Source of the DNA: Branchiostoma lanceolatum | Lineage: Eukaryota; Chordata; Leptocardii; Amphioxiformes; Branchiostomatidae | DNA: 64,000 nucleotides | Direction of reading: 5' to 3' | Assembly: GCF_035083965.1 (NCBI RefSeq) | Contig: NC_089727.1 | Coordinates: forward strand, 16,568,769-16,632,768 | In this document: piece by piece, positions 38,697 to 52,000 of the stretch | Layout: the number at the start of each line of letters is the position of its first letter | Numbering within the stretch: position 1 is the first letter of the stretch | Made by a program: the position numbers and the translations under genes | Notes under the pieces: generated by a model | Seen by the model: the letters and a program-made list of their open reading frames with translations, nothing else | The model's database searches: none | Told to the model about the DNA's origin: nothing

Positions 38697-39502
38697 GATG
38701 ATTCTTGAAGATGTTCTTGTTGTGAAGGAGGTTGCTGTTGGATCTTATCTATCTTCTCAGTCGGGTTTTAACGACGATCTTTCCGGTGGGGTTCCTGATA
38801 TTTTGCTGATATAAATCTCTGAGCCCGACCACACGAAGCCTTTGTAACATCCGGCTACTCGTATATTTTCCGGCTATAACGTCATGACCCACTGTACGTG
38901 AGGAAAGGAAGCAGGAAAATGGCGTGACATCTTCTAGACTGTTTTGTAACTGGTGTAACTGATAAGTTCCATGCTGCTGACCCTCTTTACAAGACAAAAG
39001 TTATCCCTTTTACGCAACCGCTAGGAATGCTATTAAAAACCAGGGACAGATCACTAACTATCGCAACAGAATGAGTTCTCGGAAACTGAAATTCCTCTAC
39101 GTTTTAGAAATAAAAATATTTATGATAATGATAAACACATTAAAAACAAATATCATTTCCTTGATAACACTTTTCTTCATAAGTCCTAACATGATTAGAT
39201 AACAACCCTTTGTAAGCAAAACGGATGGTCCCCTACTATGACTTGACCAATAGGAACGCGTTTCGTCATTGTACAAATGATGGACGCGTTCACTGTGCCT
39301 TGGGAGGGGTGTTGAAAACTTTGAGGTAGTACAGCCCTTGCTTCCATGGCTTCAGGCAATGAATATCATGTCTCTTGGAAGACCTCTATTACTTGCGACT
39401 CAAGGACTTTCAGGATCTTTCAGTAGACTGCTTGGGCCAGTGACGTGTGATAAAGGACAACTTACCTTGCTGTTCAAGTGTGACTTGATTTGGTTCAACG
39501 GT
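38697..39502. other. Spacer upstream of LRRC58
   Basis: The LRRC58 promoter and 5' UTR should lie at its left side. No open frame resembling a gene and no clear TATA box was found. Confidence 0.4.
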
Positions 39503-40182
39503 TTTATTCAAAGCAAACTTCACTTGTATAAAAAAAAACCTCATCGTAGAATTAACATTAAGATAAAGTAACCATTTTTCATCCTATAAGAAGTGTTAAC
39601 ACCTCTTTTTCACCACAGCCCTTAATACGATAATGCCATTGCACTATACTCTACTATTGTACTTTTTTATAAACAAAAATCTTGTTTTCATTACTTCACA
39701 TCTGGAACATTTCTCCAATTGAATTAACAAGTCAGTTGTCACCTTGCCAGACCTGCTTGTTAAATATGATGACAACAATTCCTCCCGAAGCCTACTAACG
39801 GACCCAAGGTTGTTTTGTGAATACAAGGGCATCTTAGAAGGTCACAAGCTTTTAAATCTTGCCAAAATTACTGAGTATGTATCAAGACATCTTACTAGAT
39901 CTTACTAGTACATGAAAGAGAAATAACATGAATTAAATAATATAGTTTAGTACATGTAACATTACCATTGAATGGTACCGATGGTGATCTAAAGCAATAC
40001 TGGGGTTTGTTTGATTTGGTAACCTTTCTATGTACAACAAAGGATGTTTAATTTATACTCGACTGAACAGTATCTAAAATTTGTTTTAAACCATCAATAT
40101 AAATACATGTACAGTTCATTGCAGCGGCAGAACACAGTGGACTACTACTACAGTTCATTATACAAATGTATATACTTGATTA
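39503..40182 (-). other. Likely 3' UTR of DHRSX
   Basis: AT-rich DNA downstream of the DHRSX stop. The complement carries AATAAA at 39,508-39,503. Confidence 0.4.
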
Positions 40183-43100
40183 TCATGCATTTAAAGGAAG
40201 GTTCTCCAAATGTACAAGTCTACAGCTCTCCTCCCAAAGTCTTTTCTGTAAGTCTTTGTCATACGATTGGTCGCTGGAGGGGACTTCCTGACAGTTGTCA
40301 AGGTAACGACCTCCTACGCCCTCCAGGTCGGGAGACAAGGCAGCATACAGAATGGTGTCGGCACCTTGCTCAGGTGTCTGGAAATGAAATACATATACAT
40401 ATCTGTATCTGAGATACATGTGACAAGTTAGTATTTTTTGCATATTCAAAGGCATCCAGAGCATTTCATGAGGCTTGAAATTTGAAAAAAACAAAAACAA
40501 TTTCTAGTCATTCCAACACATAGTAAGTTTCAATAACACTATACCATTACGTATCAACATTAAAGGAGCAAAGATACAATGCCGTTGTGTGGTGAGAACT
40601 GATATAAAAGCCAAGCCCTAATAGACTGATCCTGACTGTCCATCACAATTAGCGGTTCGACCAATGAGAGCGTGACTGCATGTCCGTCAAATATTTGCAT
40701 TTTTATGGTTTAATTTTGCATTTCTACGTTTTGACGCAGGTGGGCGGGGCTATGGTATCGGTCTATTTACACTTGGCACGTGAAACTAAAAGATCACCAT
40801 GTAGCTAATTTTTGTGCCGCTTTTGAGCACTTTTGATAAGAAATCCGCACGCAAATGTGGTAGACAGTGGCATTAAATGTCAATTTCATAAAGATTACAG
40901 CAACTAGAATGTTTCCAGTTTTCAAGCCTAATAAAATGTTCTAGGTGCCTTTAATAGACCAAGGAGATTTAAACCTCCTTGAATAGACAAAAGCAGATCT
41001 AGGGTAGTGAGCCATCATTTGCAAGTAAATGCAGAATATTTCCCTCCTTATTTTGTTTACTTTATAGTATTTTGAAATACAAGTAACAACATATATTCAG
41101 ATCCAGGACAGGACCTTAATGGAATGATGACATCTAGTATAATACCTTTGTTAAACCAATCCATCCCATCATCCTTTGTACCACTCTCAAAGGCCACATG
41201 ACATGCTGGTAGAGGTCGGAGTTCACAACTCCAGGATGAAGTGCATTGGCAGTCACATGACTTTGGTCAGCCAATAGCCTTCTCTGAAGTTCATGGGTGG
41301 TGAGGATGATGGCAAGCTTACTCTGAGCGTATCTTGCATGTGGAGAGTAGTGCTTGCTGCAAATGAAAGATCAGTAAAAAAATGCATGTTCAAAAGATCT
41401 GTCCACGAATAAATAATTGTAGAGAGAGAAAAATTTGTATAGAGAGTACGGGTGCTAAAAAATATTTTCTGGTTTTCTGAAAACTAAAAACGCCAAAAAA
41501 ATAAGCTTGGACAATGCACACTCATGTCCTTCTTACTGTAGAATACAAAACTATCGACTCTTAGTGTCATACTATGTCGATAAAGCTTAGACATCCAAGT
41601 CATTAGATTATAATGCAAGAAAACGTATACTGTAAATCACTTTAATATAGCGGCAGGAAAATATAGCGTTTGGGGTAAAATGGAGTAGGTCACGGCACTT
41701 AATTTCAACGGTGGGAACAAAAATTACTGTCTCAAATATCAGTGATCAAACATTAGCGATTATAAATTTTAGCTGTTGACTCACAGTGACCGTTAAATCA
41801 GCTAAAATTAAGTTACAGTTAACAAATCAAGAATTACAGTTCTCAAGCAACTGGATAAACTTTAGAAACGGTCAATTGTTTCCGGTAGCATCCACTATCT
41901 TTCGTCACTGACTGGTTTTCTTGTGTGTCATACTATACTTTTTCGGCAGACAATGATTTTCAACAGAATAAAGTCAAGTGAAGTAAGCTCCTAACCATTA
42001 CCTGCTATTTAAGTCAGCAAAGTCGATGTCTCCAATGAAATGTACCACCGAGGATACAAACAGTATTCGTGACCAGCGGTCAGGTTTTCCACTGGACCTC
42101 AGGATGTCCAGTAACAGGTTGGTCAGTAGGAAGTGACCGAGGTGGTTGATTCCAAAGTGTGTCTCAAATCCATCCTCTGTTAGACTGTATGGTGTCAACA
42201 TCACTCCAGCTGCAGAGAGAAAGTAGTAGTTTCGAGAGGGGTGTTGCTAGTGCTGCTTATATTAATTACTGAGTGCTGTGTACCGGTACTGTACCGTAAA
42301 AAGGTACAGGTCCAAAATACCGGATCATTTACACCAAGTATGTGCTTATTTTGTGACTGATCTCCTGATCTCATGTAACACCAAAGGTGACCAAAGTGAC
42401 ACCTTGGAACAGCGTAACTAATATGCAACTGATCATTAAGGCAGGCTGGGAGTTTTGATAGCAAGGCCAAGGGAGTTTGGCGGTAGGAAACCTAGTTATG
42501 TTCTTTGAATAAAGATACTGACAAGTTGAAAACAGTTTATTTGTGTTTCTGTCATTATTGAAGAAGTTCAGAAGAACACATGTTAATTTTTCAAATTGTT
42601 CAGGTACAGGTACAGGTCCAGACCTGTACCTGAACCTCTGTACCTGTACCTGTACCTGTACCTGATGTTACGTTTAGGTACGCAGTACTAGATGTTGCCC
42701 AGTAACCGATCAAGATCAAAAGTATTTAATCATATACTGCTGCGGGATTCCCTGACACATGTGTGGGTAGCAGTCAGCTAGAGAAACCTATATATTGATG
42801 AAATCTTCTTATGACATTATCATTTTATAGACATTGGTTTTCTTTAAGTATGGCACTGGGCAAGTGAAATATTTGACATATCAATATTAAAGGGTACATA
42901 CCATTGTTGATAAGCAGATGTAAAGGTAGTTTTCTGGACTTGAACTTTTCTACAAACTCATGGATGGACTTCATAGATGCAAGGTCCAACCTTATAAACT
43001 CAACTGTGGGTAAAACACATTCAAAATTCAGTTTGGGATTGGTAACATATTGTAACTGTTACCAAGCAGAGGAGTGGGTCTGGCTGGTTTTTGATGTGTT

Positions 43101-44885
43101 TTTTGGCATTTTTGTCAGGCTTTCTATTTTGTGCCATTTTCTTCATGTCGCCAACCCAAACCGCACAAAATAGAAAGCCCGACAAAAACGCCTAAAAAAA
43201 CGTCAAAAAACAGCAGGACCCACTCCTCTGCTTGAAGAGTAGTAACGTGACAATACTTTAAAAAAGCTGCAACAGCAAACAAGGACGTGAAAAAGACATT
43301 TTTTGAAGTATGCGATTGACCTCTCACCTTTGGCTTCTGGACAAGACTGCTTGATAGTTTCTATGGCGATATTTGCTTCATCTTGGCTCCGCCCACCTGA
43401 CAATGCATTGCAAAATGATTGGCATCTATTCATACACTGTACATAGCAACGACTGTCTTTAAATTCAATGATATCAATGATAAGGCTTCTTTCACATCAT
43501 ATATTGTCATGAATTGTGAATGGCAGACTGCATACCAAAATCATCATGAAAAACTTAAACTTTAAGTTTAAGTTTAACTTTAAAGGTGCCCTAAGCAATA
43601 TTAGGGCACTGAAAGTCACATATTCAAAATCAATTTTTTTCTGATTTCTATCCATAGTAAGTTTAGATAACACTATCCCATCGCATATAGACCATCATGG
43701 AGCAAAAATGCAATGTCATTGTGTGGTGGGATCTCATTGAAAATCTGAGCACTTGGAGGGCAGCCATCATTTCAAATCTTCCGAACATGCACGATTCTGA
43801 CCGATAAGTCCCGTACACTTCCGAAGAAATAATCACATGGTCATGGCTCAATGTACTTGGGCATTGTGACGTCACGCAGCCGGAAGTTACCGAAAATTGT
43901 GTTACGGCTGGATTCTGGGCTGATTTTTTGGGGGACCCAATAAATAAAATGCTCCTTTTGTGGCTTGCTTCTGTGCTATTTTTAAACGACCAAAGTATGA
44001 AATAATGATGCAGATGTGCTAATATGGGGAAGTAAATGTCAATTTCAACTTCACTAAACAGAATTGTTTTCCCCAGATTATTTCAAGTTTTACTCCCTGA
44101 AATGGCTTAAGGCACCTTTAACTTCATTACAGCACTGATAATTACCTATAAAGACATGTACGCCAAGCTGTGCCAGTCCTTTGGTCACTTCCAATCCTAT
44201 GCCCTTTGCTCCACCTGTTACTATAGCAACCTTCCCATCTTGTCTTGGTTGATCTGAAATACAGTAAAAGAAATTCATTCTATGTTCAAACAATACTGGT
44301 GCTGGTAAGCATGTTGCAACATTTATTTTGATTAATTCAAGATTTTACAGTGAGTACATAAATCTGCTGAGGTAGATACAAATTAAAACAGTATATTCAC
44401 TGTAGTTTCATGTCGTCATGGTTTGAAGAGATGCTCAATACGTTGGTAGTTCATTAATTTTCTAGCAACCCGGAAGTGCACGCTTAGGTCAAATTATGAC
44501 ATATTCTGAGGATTCTCTCTATAGGCATGGAGAGTTTTGAAATTCTAAGAAAAAGTTTTTTGACACAGCGCGGATTTCTTCCGTCCATTCTTCCAGAGAG
44601 TCCCATAATATCCCCTGCCAGGCTGATACTAGCAGTCAGTCATGTATACATAGATACTAATATGTCGACAGCACAGGCATAATTTCGCCCCCCTCCCACT
44701 TGCTTCACAATACTTCCCGAATTACACGTTTCAAACAAACACCATGCCATCAGCAAACATTCATACCATTCTCTATACTATAAGACGATAAAATCATAAC
44801 CTTTTAGACATCGGTGACCCTGCAATAGCTGAGAAATCGTCGCTTGAAGTCCAACAAGATACGTTTTGATCATGGAGAGCGCCAT
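40183..44885 (-). CDS. DHRSX: Dehydrogenase/reductase X-linked homologue (polyprenol/dolichal metabolism)
   Basis: Seven exons right to left: 44,885-44,801; 44,253-44,146; 43,396-43,328; 43,003-42,902; 42,209-42,002; 41,356-41,146; 40,377-40,183, giving 325 residues (human 330). It is a classical short-chain dehydrogenase: a hydrophobic N terminus (MALSMIKTYLVGLQATISQL), the cofactor loop TGGAKGIG, LINNAGVM, the catalytic serine in LFVSSVVHF and the catalytic pair in YAQSK. HPGVVNSDLYQHV and SPDLEGVGGRYLDNC match DHRSX rather than retinol dehydrogenases. Human DHRSX converts polyprenol to polyprenal and dolichal to dolichol at the endoplasmic reticulum, feeding N-glycosylation. All catalytic residues are present. 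The start lies in CAAGATGGCGCTC, a YY1-like site. The first exon is placed by phase, signal-like composition and this context. Confidence 0.94.
40557..40953. mobile_element. Diverged inverted-repeat element related to 43,582
   Basis: 'ttaaaggagcaaagatacaa' opens it and 'tctaggtgcctttaa' closes it. The internal 'atgccgttgtgtggtgagaa' and 'taaatgtcaatttca' recur in the element at 43,582. Confidence 0.55.
41628..41841. mobile_element. MITE family D, opposite orientation
   Basis: 'tactgtaaatcactttaata' to 'caagaattacagt'. It is the inverted counterpart of 37,356-37,570. It lies in DHRSX intron 5. Confidence 0.8.
42600..42663. repeat. Palindromic GTACAG/CTGTAC hexamer cluster
   Basis: 'caggtacaggtacaggtcc' is followed by 'gacctgtacctgaacctc' and several CTGTAC units. 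The first half pairs with the second. Related 'ggtacaggtcc' text at 42,300 suggests an inverted-repeat element of about 400 bp in DHRSX intron 4. Confidence 0.5.
43056..43228. mobile_element. Fold-back element with 'agcagaggagtgggtc' arms
   Basis: 'aagcagaggagtgggtc' pairs with 'gacccactcctctgctt', and 'ggctttctattttgtgc' pairs with 'gcacaaaatagaaagcc'. It lies in DHRSX intron 3. Confidence 0.75.
43582..44120. mobile_element. Inverted-repeat element, distant relative of family A
   Basis: AAAGGTGCCCTAAGCAATAT opens and 'taaggcaccttta' closes it. The interior has no open frame. It lies in DHRSX intron 2. Confidence 0.65.
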
Positions 44886-45410
44886 CTTGGAAACTTTGGA
44901 CAACACCATTTGCTCACAAGGGGTGCACAAAGCTCTACCTTACTGCTCTTTGACGACAAGGACGACCATTGCATATCCCTACATTATCAATACAAATGTT
45001 ATAAAAAGACAACATGGAAATGAATACACCTTACATGCAGATGCATGCTTTTGTATGCGCGTTTTGTCAGTCATACATTTCCGTCCCCTATTCGAAAAGT
45101 TTAATGGGCACCACTGCCATTCATGGCTCAAAAGCGACACCTAGCAATCCTTGATAGAATTGCAATAGTTTGCGTTGCAACGGTGGCCAAAGGGATGCAA
45201 GAGTAGTCAGGAACACAGTCTTTCAAAGGTTGTTATAGGGGTAGCGACCATTGGAATAGGACTAAAACTAACAAGACTGAATTGCAGAGTATTACAGGAG
45301 AATAGCTCTGAGATTATTTTCTTCATACATTGATTCCTTCAGTATCTAGTTAATTACATAGTCTACGGTAAGTAAAATGTAGCAACAATTTTCAGCAATA
45401 ACAGCTTCTT
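44886..45410. other. Spacer between DHRSX start and OCIAD1 end
   Basis: No gene was recognised. It probably holds the DHRSX promoter. The plus-strand open frame over the first DHRSX exon has no family resemblance. Confidence 0.4.
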
Positions 45411-46058
45411 TTTATTCTAATAGATCAGGAAACAATTACATCAAATGTATCACATTCATCATAATCTATTCCTGGTATCATGAAATGTGTGACTTACAGT
45501 AACTTCTGCTGCAAGACAGTGCAAGTTCTGCATGAAATTAATGTTACACACATCAGTTCATCTGCTTGAAAATTGTAACTCATACCGAAGGATATTGGAG
45601 TTTTTTTCTTTTTACACAACCAGTGGCTTCCTACCTGCTGACATTTCGGTGTCTGTCCAGAAGAAGGTGTCTGACAGACACCGAAACGTCACCAACTTGA
45701 TGAAATTATTTTCGGATGTACATTTGTAACTCGTGCCATATGATAATCTTACAAATGAATGTTGCCCTTGTTGATCTTAAAATGTTCGGAACAGATTATC
45801 CACATTATCACAATTCAATGGGTTCTATGCTAATGCAAAGACATTGGAAAATTGATATGCAAAATTTGTAGACTAACTAATATTTGTACTTGATGAGGTC
45901 TTGAAATTTCAAATAAAAAGGTATGGATCATCCCAGAATTCTTAGCAAGCATTCTTTAGTGTATACTGTCTGTATAACGTTTGCATAACTAGACTTAAGA
46001 CCAAGAAGTCTTCAGTGCCACTCTTCAATTTTTTGTAAGTGCTCTCCATCTATTCTTC
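45411..46058 (-). other. Likely 3' UTR of OCIAD1
   Basis: This lies downstream of the OCIAD1 stop, with AATAAA on the complement at 45,416-45,411. A small hairpin element (45,608-45,692) lies inside it. Confidence 0.45.
45608..45692. mobile_element. Short hairpin, family C-like
   Basis: 'acatttcggtgtctgtcc' pairs with 'gacagacaccgaaacgt'. It would fold within the OCIAD1 3' UTR. Confidence 0.6.
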
Positions 46059-49000
46059 TCAGTCTCTCAGGTCGCCATACTGATTCTTCCTCCCTGGAAA
46101 AAGAGGAAAAGGGGAATGTCAACAAAACGTTGCTACATTTTGTATATTGGGAATGTGCCTACACTAACAGCATGCCTGTCTAGTGTCAAGACAGGCACAC
46201 TTTTGAAATCGCCACTGGGAGTTCTCATACAATGTATGTAGCTATAACACTGTGAGACCAAATCCTTTACTATGTTTTATTCTTACAAGTCAAAAGAAGA
46301 ACAATATCATAACCAGTATTGAATCTGACGTTGGAACTGATGTTGTTACAATTTTTGTTTGAGGACACAAAATTGTATAAACTTTTGGCTTATTATTGAA
46401 ATGTGTGCTTTTTTAAATCTCCAAGCAGTTCTACACCGGTGCAAACATCGTTTACATGTACATGTAAGCTAGCTAGGACCTTCTCTGGCTAGCTTATACG
46501 ATTTTTGTACTGGTGTAGATCTGCTTGGAGCTTATGTTTTTTTTGGGTGGGTAGTCATATGACATAGATTACAACTCGGTCCCAGCCCTCCCGCGTGTCG
46601 GGCTGGTACCTTGGGCGATACGAAATACACCGTGTTGTATTCTATATGTAATGTACTACACAGTACAAACAGACCTATAGTAGATCAAGTTTCAGTACTG
46701 TGAACTCACATTGAGCATCCGCCGCTCTTTCGTCAATACTCTCCCTACTGCCGTCCCGACCAATCCGGTAGGAGGGTTGAAATGACGGCTGGGGTGGGGC
46801 GGACACCGGCGGTGGCGAGGCCTCTCGATTCCGCTTCCGGAGCTCTTCATACGTCATGTACTTCTTGGACTGCTCATCCTCAGGGATGGACATTGGACCA
46901 AACGCTGTCAAGTGAAGAAATCATTGAATACTCAACGTTCATAACTAGATCATAGTACTGTTAAAGGGGCATATTATAGAATCTGGTGGGCAAAAACTAC
47001 AAATAGTAAGAATTTGAAAGATCTACACTAAGATTCACATTTGTAACTTATTTGTTACTTATTTCCAACATATTCCCGTCATTTTGTCACATTTCCACCA
47101 TCAATAAACGACGAAAAACGCAAAACGTGTAAAATCTGGTTCATTTACAAATTACTAGTAACTTGCGTCTCGCAAGTTAATATGCAAATAAGCCAGCATA
47201 GAACGCTAAGAAATAATCGAATCGACCGTTACGGTTGGAGATCGAGCGTCATAGGGGAATCACCACAAGTGATCAAACTTCAGAACGTCGCACATTCGAT
47301 CGCGTGTTCGGCGATGGTTCGACAAAATAGCGGACAAATCAAGTGGTGGTGGGGATTGCGTATACAATTTTTTTAAAGACGTCCGCACGATACTACAAAG
47401 TCGCATCCATACATGATGAATATTGCTGTGCAGTGTAATAAGGTAGATTCAACTAATGATGTAGAAAAATAATTTTAAAAAAAGAATTTTGTTTTATGCT
47501 CATGTCACAATATGCCCCTTTAATCTTGAAATGTTTGCAGTTGTTTTATTTTCGCCGTGACCCCTTACCACAAAATCAAGACACCACAGTGTAGGAATTT
47601 CGTATTACTACTGTACTATAGACAAGCGTTCTATCCGTGAAGTTAAACACTGCAAAAAAAACAAGTGTACATGTACATGTGTGGGGAGACCATAATACAT
47701 GTACCTTCCACAGGTCCTGATAACTCCACTTCAGTATCCCTGAAACCCCCAGAAGAGCCCTGTTCAAATGATGAGGAACTGCCATAGTCCGAAGATTGGC
47801 TGAACAAGGAGTGTACAAAATATATGTTACAATCAACAACAAAAAAGGCCAAGAGTCATAACAAGAAAACATGAATACTAATAGCAAATATCAAATATTA
47901 TTGATACTGGGCATTACTGGCATTCCACTTTTTTTACTCTGCATGTAATTAGTGATTTTAAAAGTTGTGTCTTTGCCAAATAAAAGCATAGTCAAAGTCA
48001 GAGTCAGACTACCTTTTTTGGTGACAAATGACAGTCTTTACAAAAGAACCTTGGGAAACAATTCTTATCAAATTATTATCTGCAAGGAATTTCTTCCACT
48101 TTTTCCAGCCTGGCAATATGAAGAGAATAACTGAACTCACCCAGGAGACCTATATTGACCGTAGCCCACGTCTGGAGCCTGCAGAGTTCCACTCCCTTCA
48201 TGCCCTGGTGTACCCCAGGGATCTGCACTGGCACCATCTCTGGAAAACAGTTAATGACAGACATATTTTAAAATCTTATTGAACTTGGAGATCAACATGG
48301 TTATCCCACAGGCTGGCAGGAAATGGTAAAGCATTTTCTATCCATATGATAGTTATATTCACAGGAATTAATTGATAAACACAGGTAACGTTAGTCAAAA
48401 CCTTATTTGCATAATTGAAAAACAAGACAAACAAGAAACTGTAAATATTTCTCGGAGGCATGAGATCTTCTAACCCTTGTTCAGACTGTTTGGGTAGAAA
48501 CTTGTCACTCTCCAAACTATTTGTTGGTCTGTGATAATTGGGTTACTTACCCACCAATGGGCACCATTCCTCTTCTCTTTCTAATCATGTCTCCTATGTT
48601 AGAACTCTCCAGTAAGAGAAATTTGTTTTCACAGGTTTTCATGTATGACCACTTCCCCAGAATCCAGCCTGCTACTGCGGCAACTGCAATAAACAGACAG
48701 AAAATAAATTGTTGATTTCCTACAAATCAACTGACAGAAGTACAGTACAATACATTTTACAACTGAATTGCACGATATTGACTGCACAATATTGCAATTT
48801 GGTGTAAATACAATTGTCAGGTATGTCAAGCTGTAGCTACAATGATATAGAGATATATTGCTGGTAGAGTTTACCCTGGGAGACCAGACACCGTATATTG
48901 GCGCGCCACCAAGCACCGGTACCGCACGCGCCCAAGCTTTCCCGTCCCACCCCCCCGCTGCCCCCGAAGACCGACCCCGCCCCACTCTCTGCTGTAAACC

Positions 49001-52000
49001 CAAGCTCCGCTAGCCGAATACGTATTCGGCTAGCGAAGCTTGGGTTTACAGCGGAGAGTGGGGCGGGGCTGGTGCTTGGTGGGGTGCCGATATACGGTGT
49101 CTGGTCTCCCAGGGTAGGTAGAGATTGAACAAAACTGTATCTGCGTACCTATACAATATATGTGACTCTACCATGTAAGCTGTACTCATATTGCAATAGA
49201 TTACAGTAATTCCAACATACACAAATGTATTGACTTCTATTTCTCATACTTGAGCAGACCAGAAAGAACAAAATGACCAATCCATATAGTTTACACACCG
49301 AAAATACCGCCATAAAGGGCATCAAGACAACTGTTTTATCTCTGAGTAAGGTCTTTAACTTACGCATGTACTTAGGGCCTGTTCCAAATCTTCCAGGCTT
49401 CAGAAACCCTGGAATTATTCACACAAAAAGAAACAGTCAGTGCAGTTTAAGGATGTCCATCTTAATCATTCAAGCTAATACATGTACATAAAGATACAAT
49501 AATGAGATACTGGGCCACCTTCCAACAGAGCGCCAACGAATCATAAAAATCAAGTTGCATGTTATTTCTAATTTTATCCATTTCATCATATTCTACACAT
49601 AATGTAGTTGACTTGAAAGGAAAAATACAAATTTTTAGCACATTATCAAGTATATATAATATTAAGTACCTGCAGCAAGTAATCTGTTGGTGGCAAGTCC
49701 AAATACTCCCCCTATTGGTAAGCCTGGAATATAGACATATTAGTGATATTGTGGTTATTATACCTTAAGAAAATTTTGTTATGTGATGACCTTCTAGATG
49801 TAAGCATGTGTGTCTAGGACTTACTGAACTGATTCAGACTTTACAAAGGAACAAAGCTAGTACTCTTGGCTTTGTGAGATTGGGAATGTCCAGACACTTA
49901 TGCACTGTTTAGCTTCTGAATCTGCCTTCCAACCATCCTTCAGCATAAAAGATCAGCTTCACATGCACATGGCAGCTATAGGGGAGACTAAACAGTTAGC
50001 GCCTGCTCCTAGACCCCACGGTGAGAGACCTCAGGTAAAAATCAGGGTTTAAACCATTGAAAATCCTTTTTTGGTGGGATTGTTTTGTGAAATCTGGGCA
50101 GTATGGCAGTGGCTGTGGTGGGATAGACTCTGTATTTGCTGAATTAGACCCCGTTCACACTCATTTTTTTCAATCGCGATTGAAGTATAATCGCGATTGA
50201 ATCGATCCGATCGCGATTGATTTTTTCAGTGTGAACGCTCCCAATCGCGATCCGATTGTAACTACCTCCGGAGGTAGTTTGATTGGATTAATCGTGATCG
50301 GATCCAATCCAATCCTATCAAATTTTGAGTGTGAACACAACTACGATTCATTCCATCGCGATCGGCGGAGATTTCGGCTGGTTCCGGGGGTGGGAGGTCA
50401 CACGTGCGGGTACGTGGGGTCATAGTTCGCATCGCGCGGGAAAACAAACCCAAGCCGCACGTCAGATCGCTCTCTTACAACAACAACAACTTTTCATCGT
50501 CAACAATGCCCAAGAAGAAGAATAAAACTCCGTCAGCAACTTCAGCTGGTGGCAGATGGCGCGATGAGGAGACCAGGGTCCTCATCGCAATCTGGGGGAG
50601 AGAGGAGGTGCAGGCGAAACTGGGGAAATGTCACCGAAAGAGGGACATTTACCGCACCAAGTGACAATGTCTAGCGGAAAAAAAAACACAAAACAAGGAC
50701 AACAACAACATTTACCAGATGATCGCCGATAGCTTGCTTCAATCGTGCTTCAATCGCGATCGGATCACGGCGTACTTTAATCCACTTGGCGAAAAGCAGT
50801 GTGAACGCAAAAGTTTCTTTGCGTTCAATCGCGATCGGATCGAGCAATCGCGATTATACTTCAATCGCGATTGAAAAAAATGAGTGTGAACGGGGTCTTA
50901 GTTAAAATAAATCGTCTTTCTCTACCTTGTGGGTTTTGGCACCCCCCCTGATATAGTGGGATGGTCTTCAACTGGGTGTCTGAAGCCTGTAGGACCTATC
51001 CAAGGGCTCTGATTAGGGGGGTTATCTGGAGAATAGCCGTATAGAATTTGTCAGGAATGAATCTGATGACATTTGACATAACTGGTTAGTATTTGAGGGT
51101 AAGTTTTTGTAGTCTGATGTTTCGATTCCTGAGATTATGACACCTTCTTTTTCTTCACTACCCCCATGGGCCTACATGCTTTACTGGCATTTATTGCAAC
51201 TGTTTAGTCTCCCCTATAGCCTGGAGTCCAGCCTAAGTATGTTAGCTTTGGTCCGCTAGGGTAGTGATGTTAGGAGCGAGGGCCGAAGCTAACAAGCCCG
51301 GACTCCAAGCTACACAGCAGCAGCAGCTGGATATGGATATATCACACCAAATGACTTGTCACACCATTACAGCTTTAAAGGAAAAACAATTTAGACCCTA
51401 AGAAAACTCACATCTGTAAAAGAAGCTCTCTCTTCGGCACTGTTGGAAGATCTGCATTTCCTCTGGTGTAACCTACAACATATCAGATTGAAACAGATAA
51501 AACTTAATATTATCACATATAGTTGCTGTAAAGGATATCTGTATAACGTTATACATAGCACTGTATAACAGTAACCACCGTTAGATATTACTGAAACACA
51601 AGAAGTAGCTGATTACTATATATAGTACTTAATTTTGTAACTTTGTCTGAAGAATTTCAGAAAAAAAAGAAAAATGCCATGAGACTAATATGTACAAACA
51701 ATTGCATGTCCCCCATGAGCCTTCATCATAATGTAGACTGTCCCTGTTTTGATAAGTGTTATGCAATAGGTGCATAACTTGTTATGTATCACTTTAATCT
51801 CCAAGCAGATGTAGGGTTTGGTCTCCTTGTCTGTCTTTTACGCCGTACGTTGCTTCAATCGTAACGTGATTTCGTGAAATGAAATGCCAAGCACGAGAAG
51901 CACAAAACGAGCGATATCTAACAGTTAGACGTACAAAAACGAGACGAAACCGTACATCTGGTTGGAGAAGCAACGCAAGGACGATGAGTGTCCTTGCGAC

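Noticed and set aside
44866-45144. Plus-strand gene opposite the DHRSX first exon
   Set aside because: No family resemblance; its start is the complement of the DHRSX start exon, which phase and homology support.
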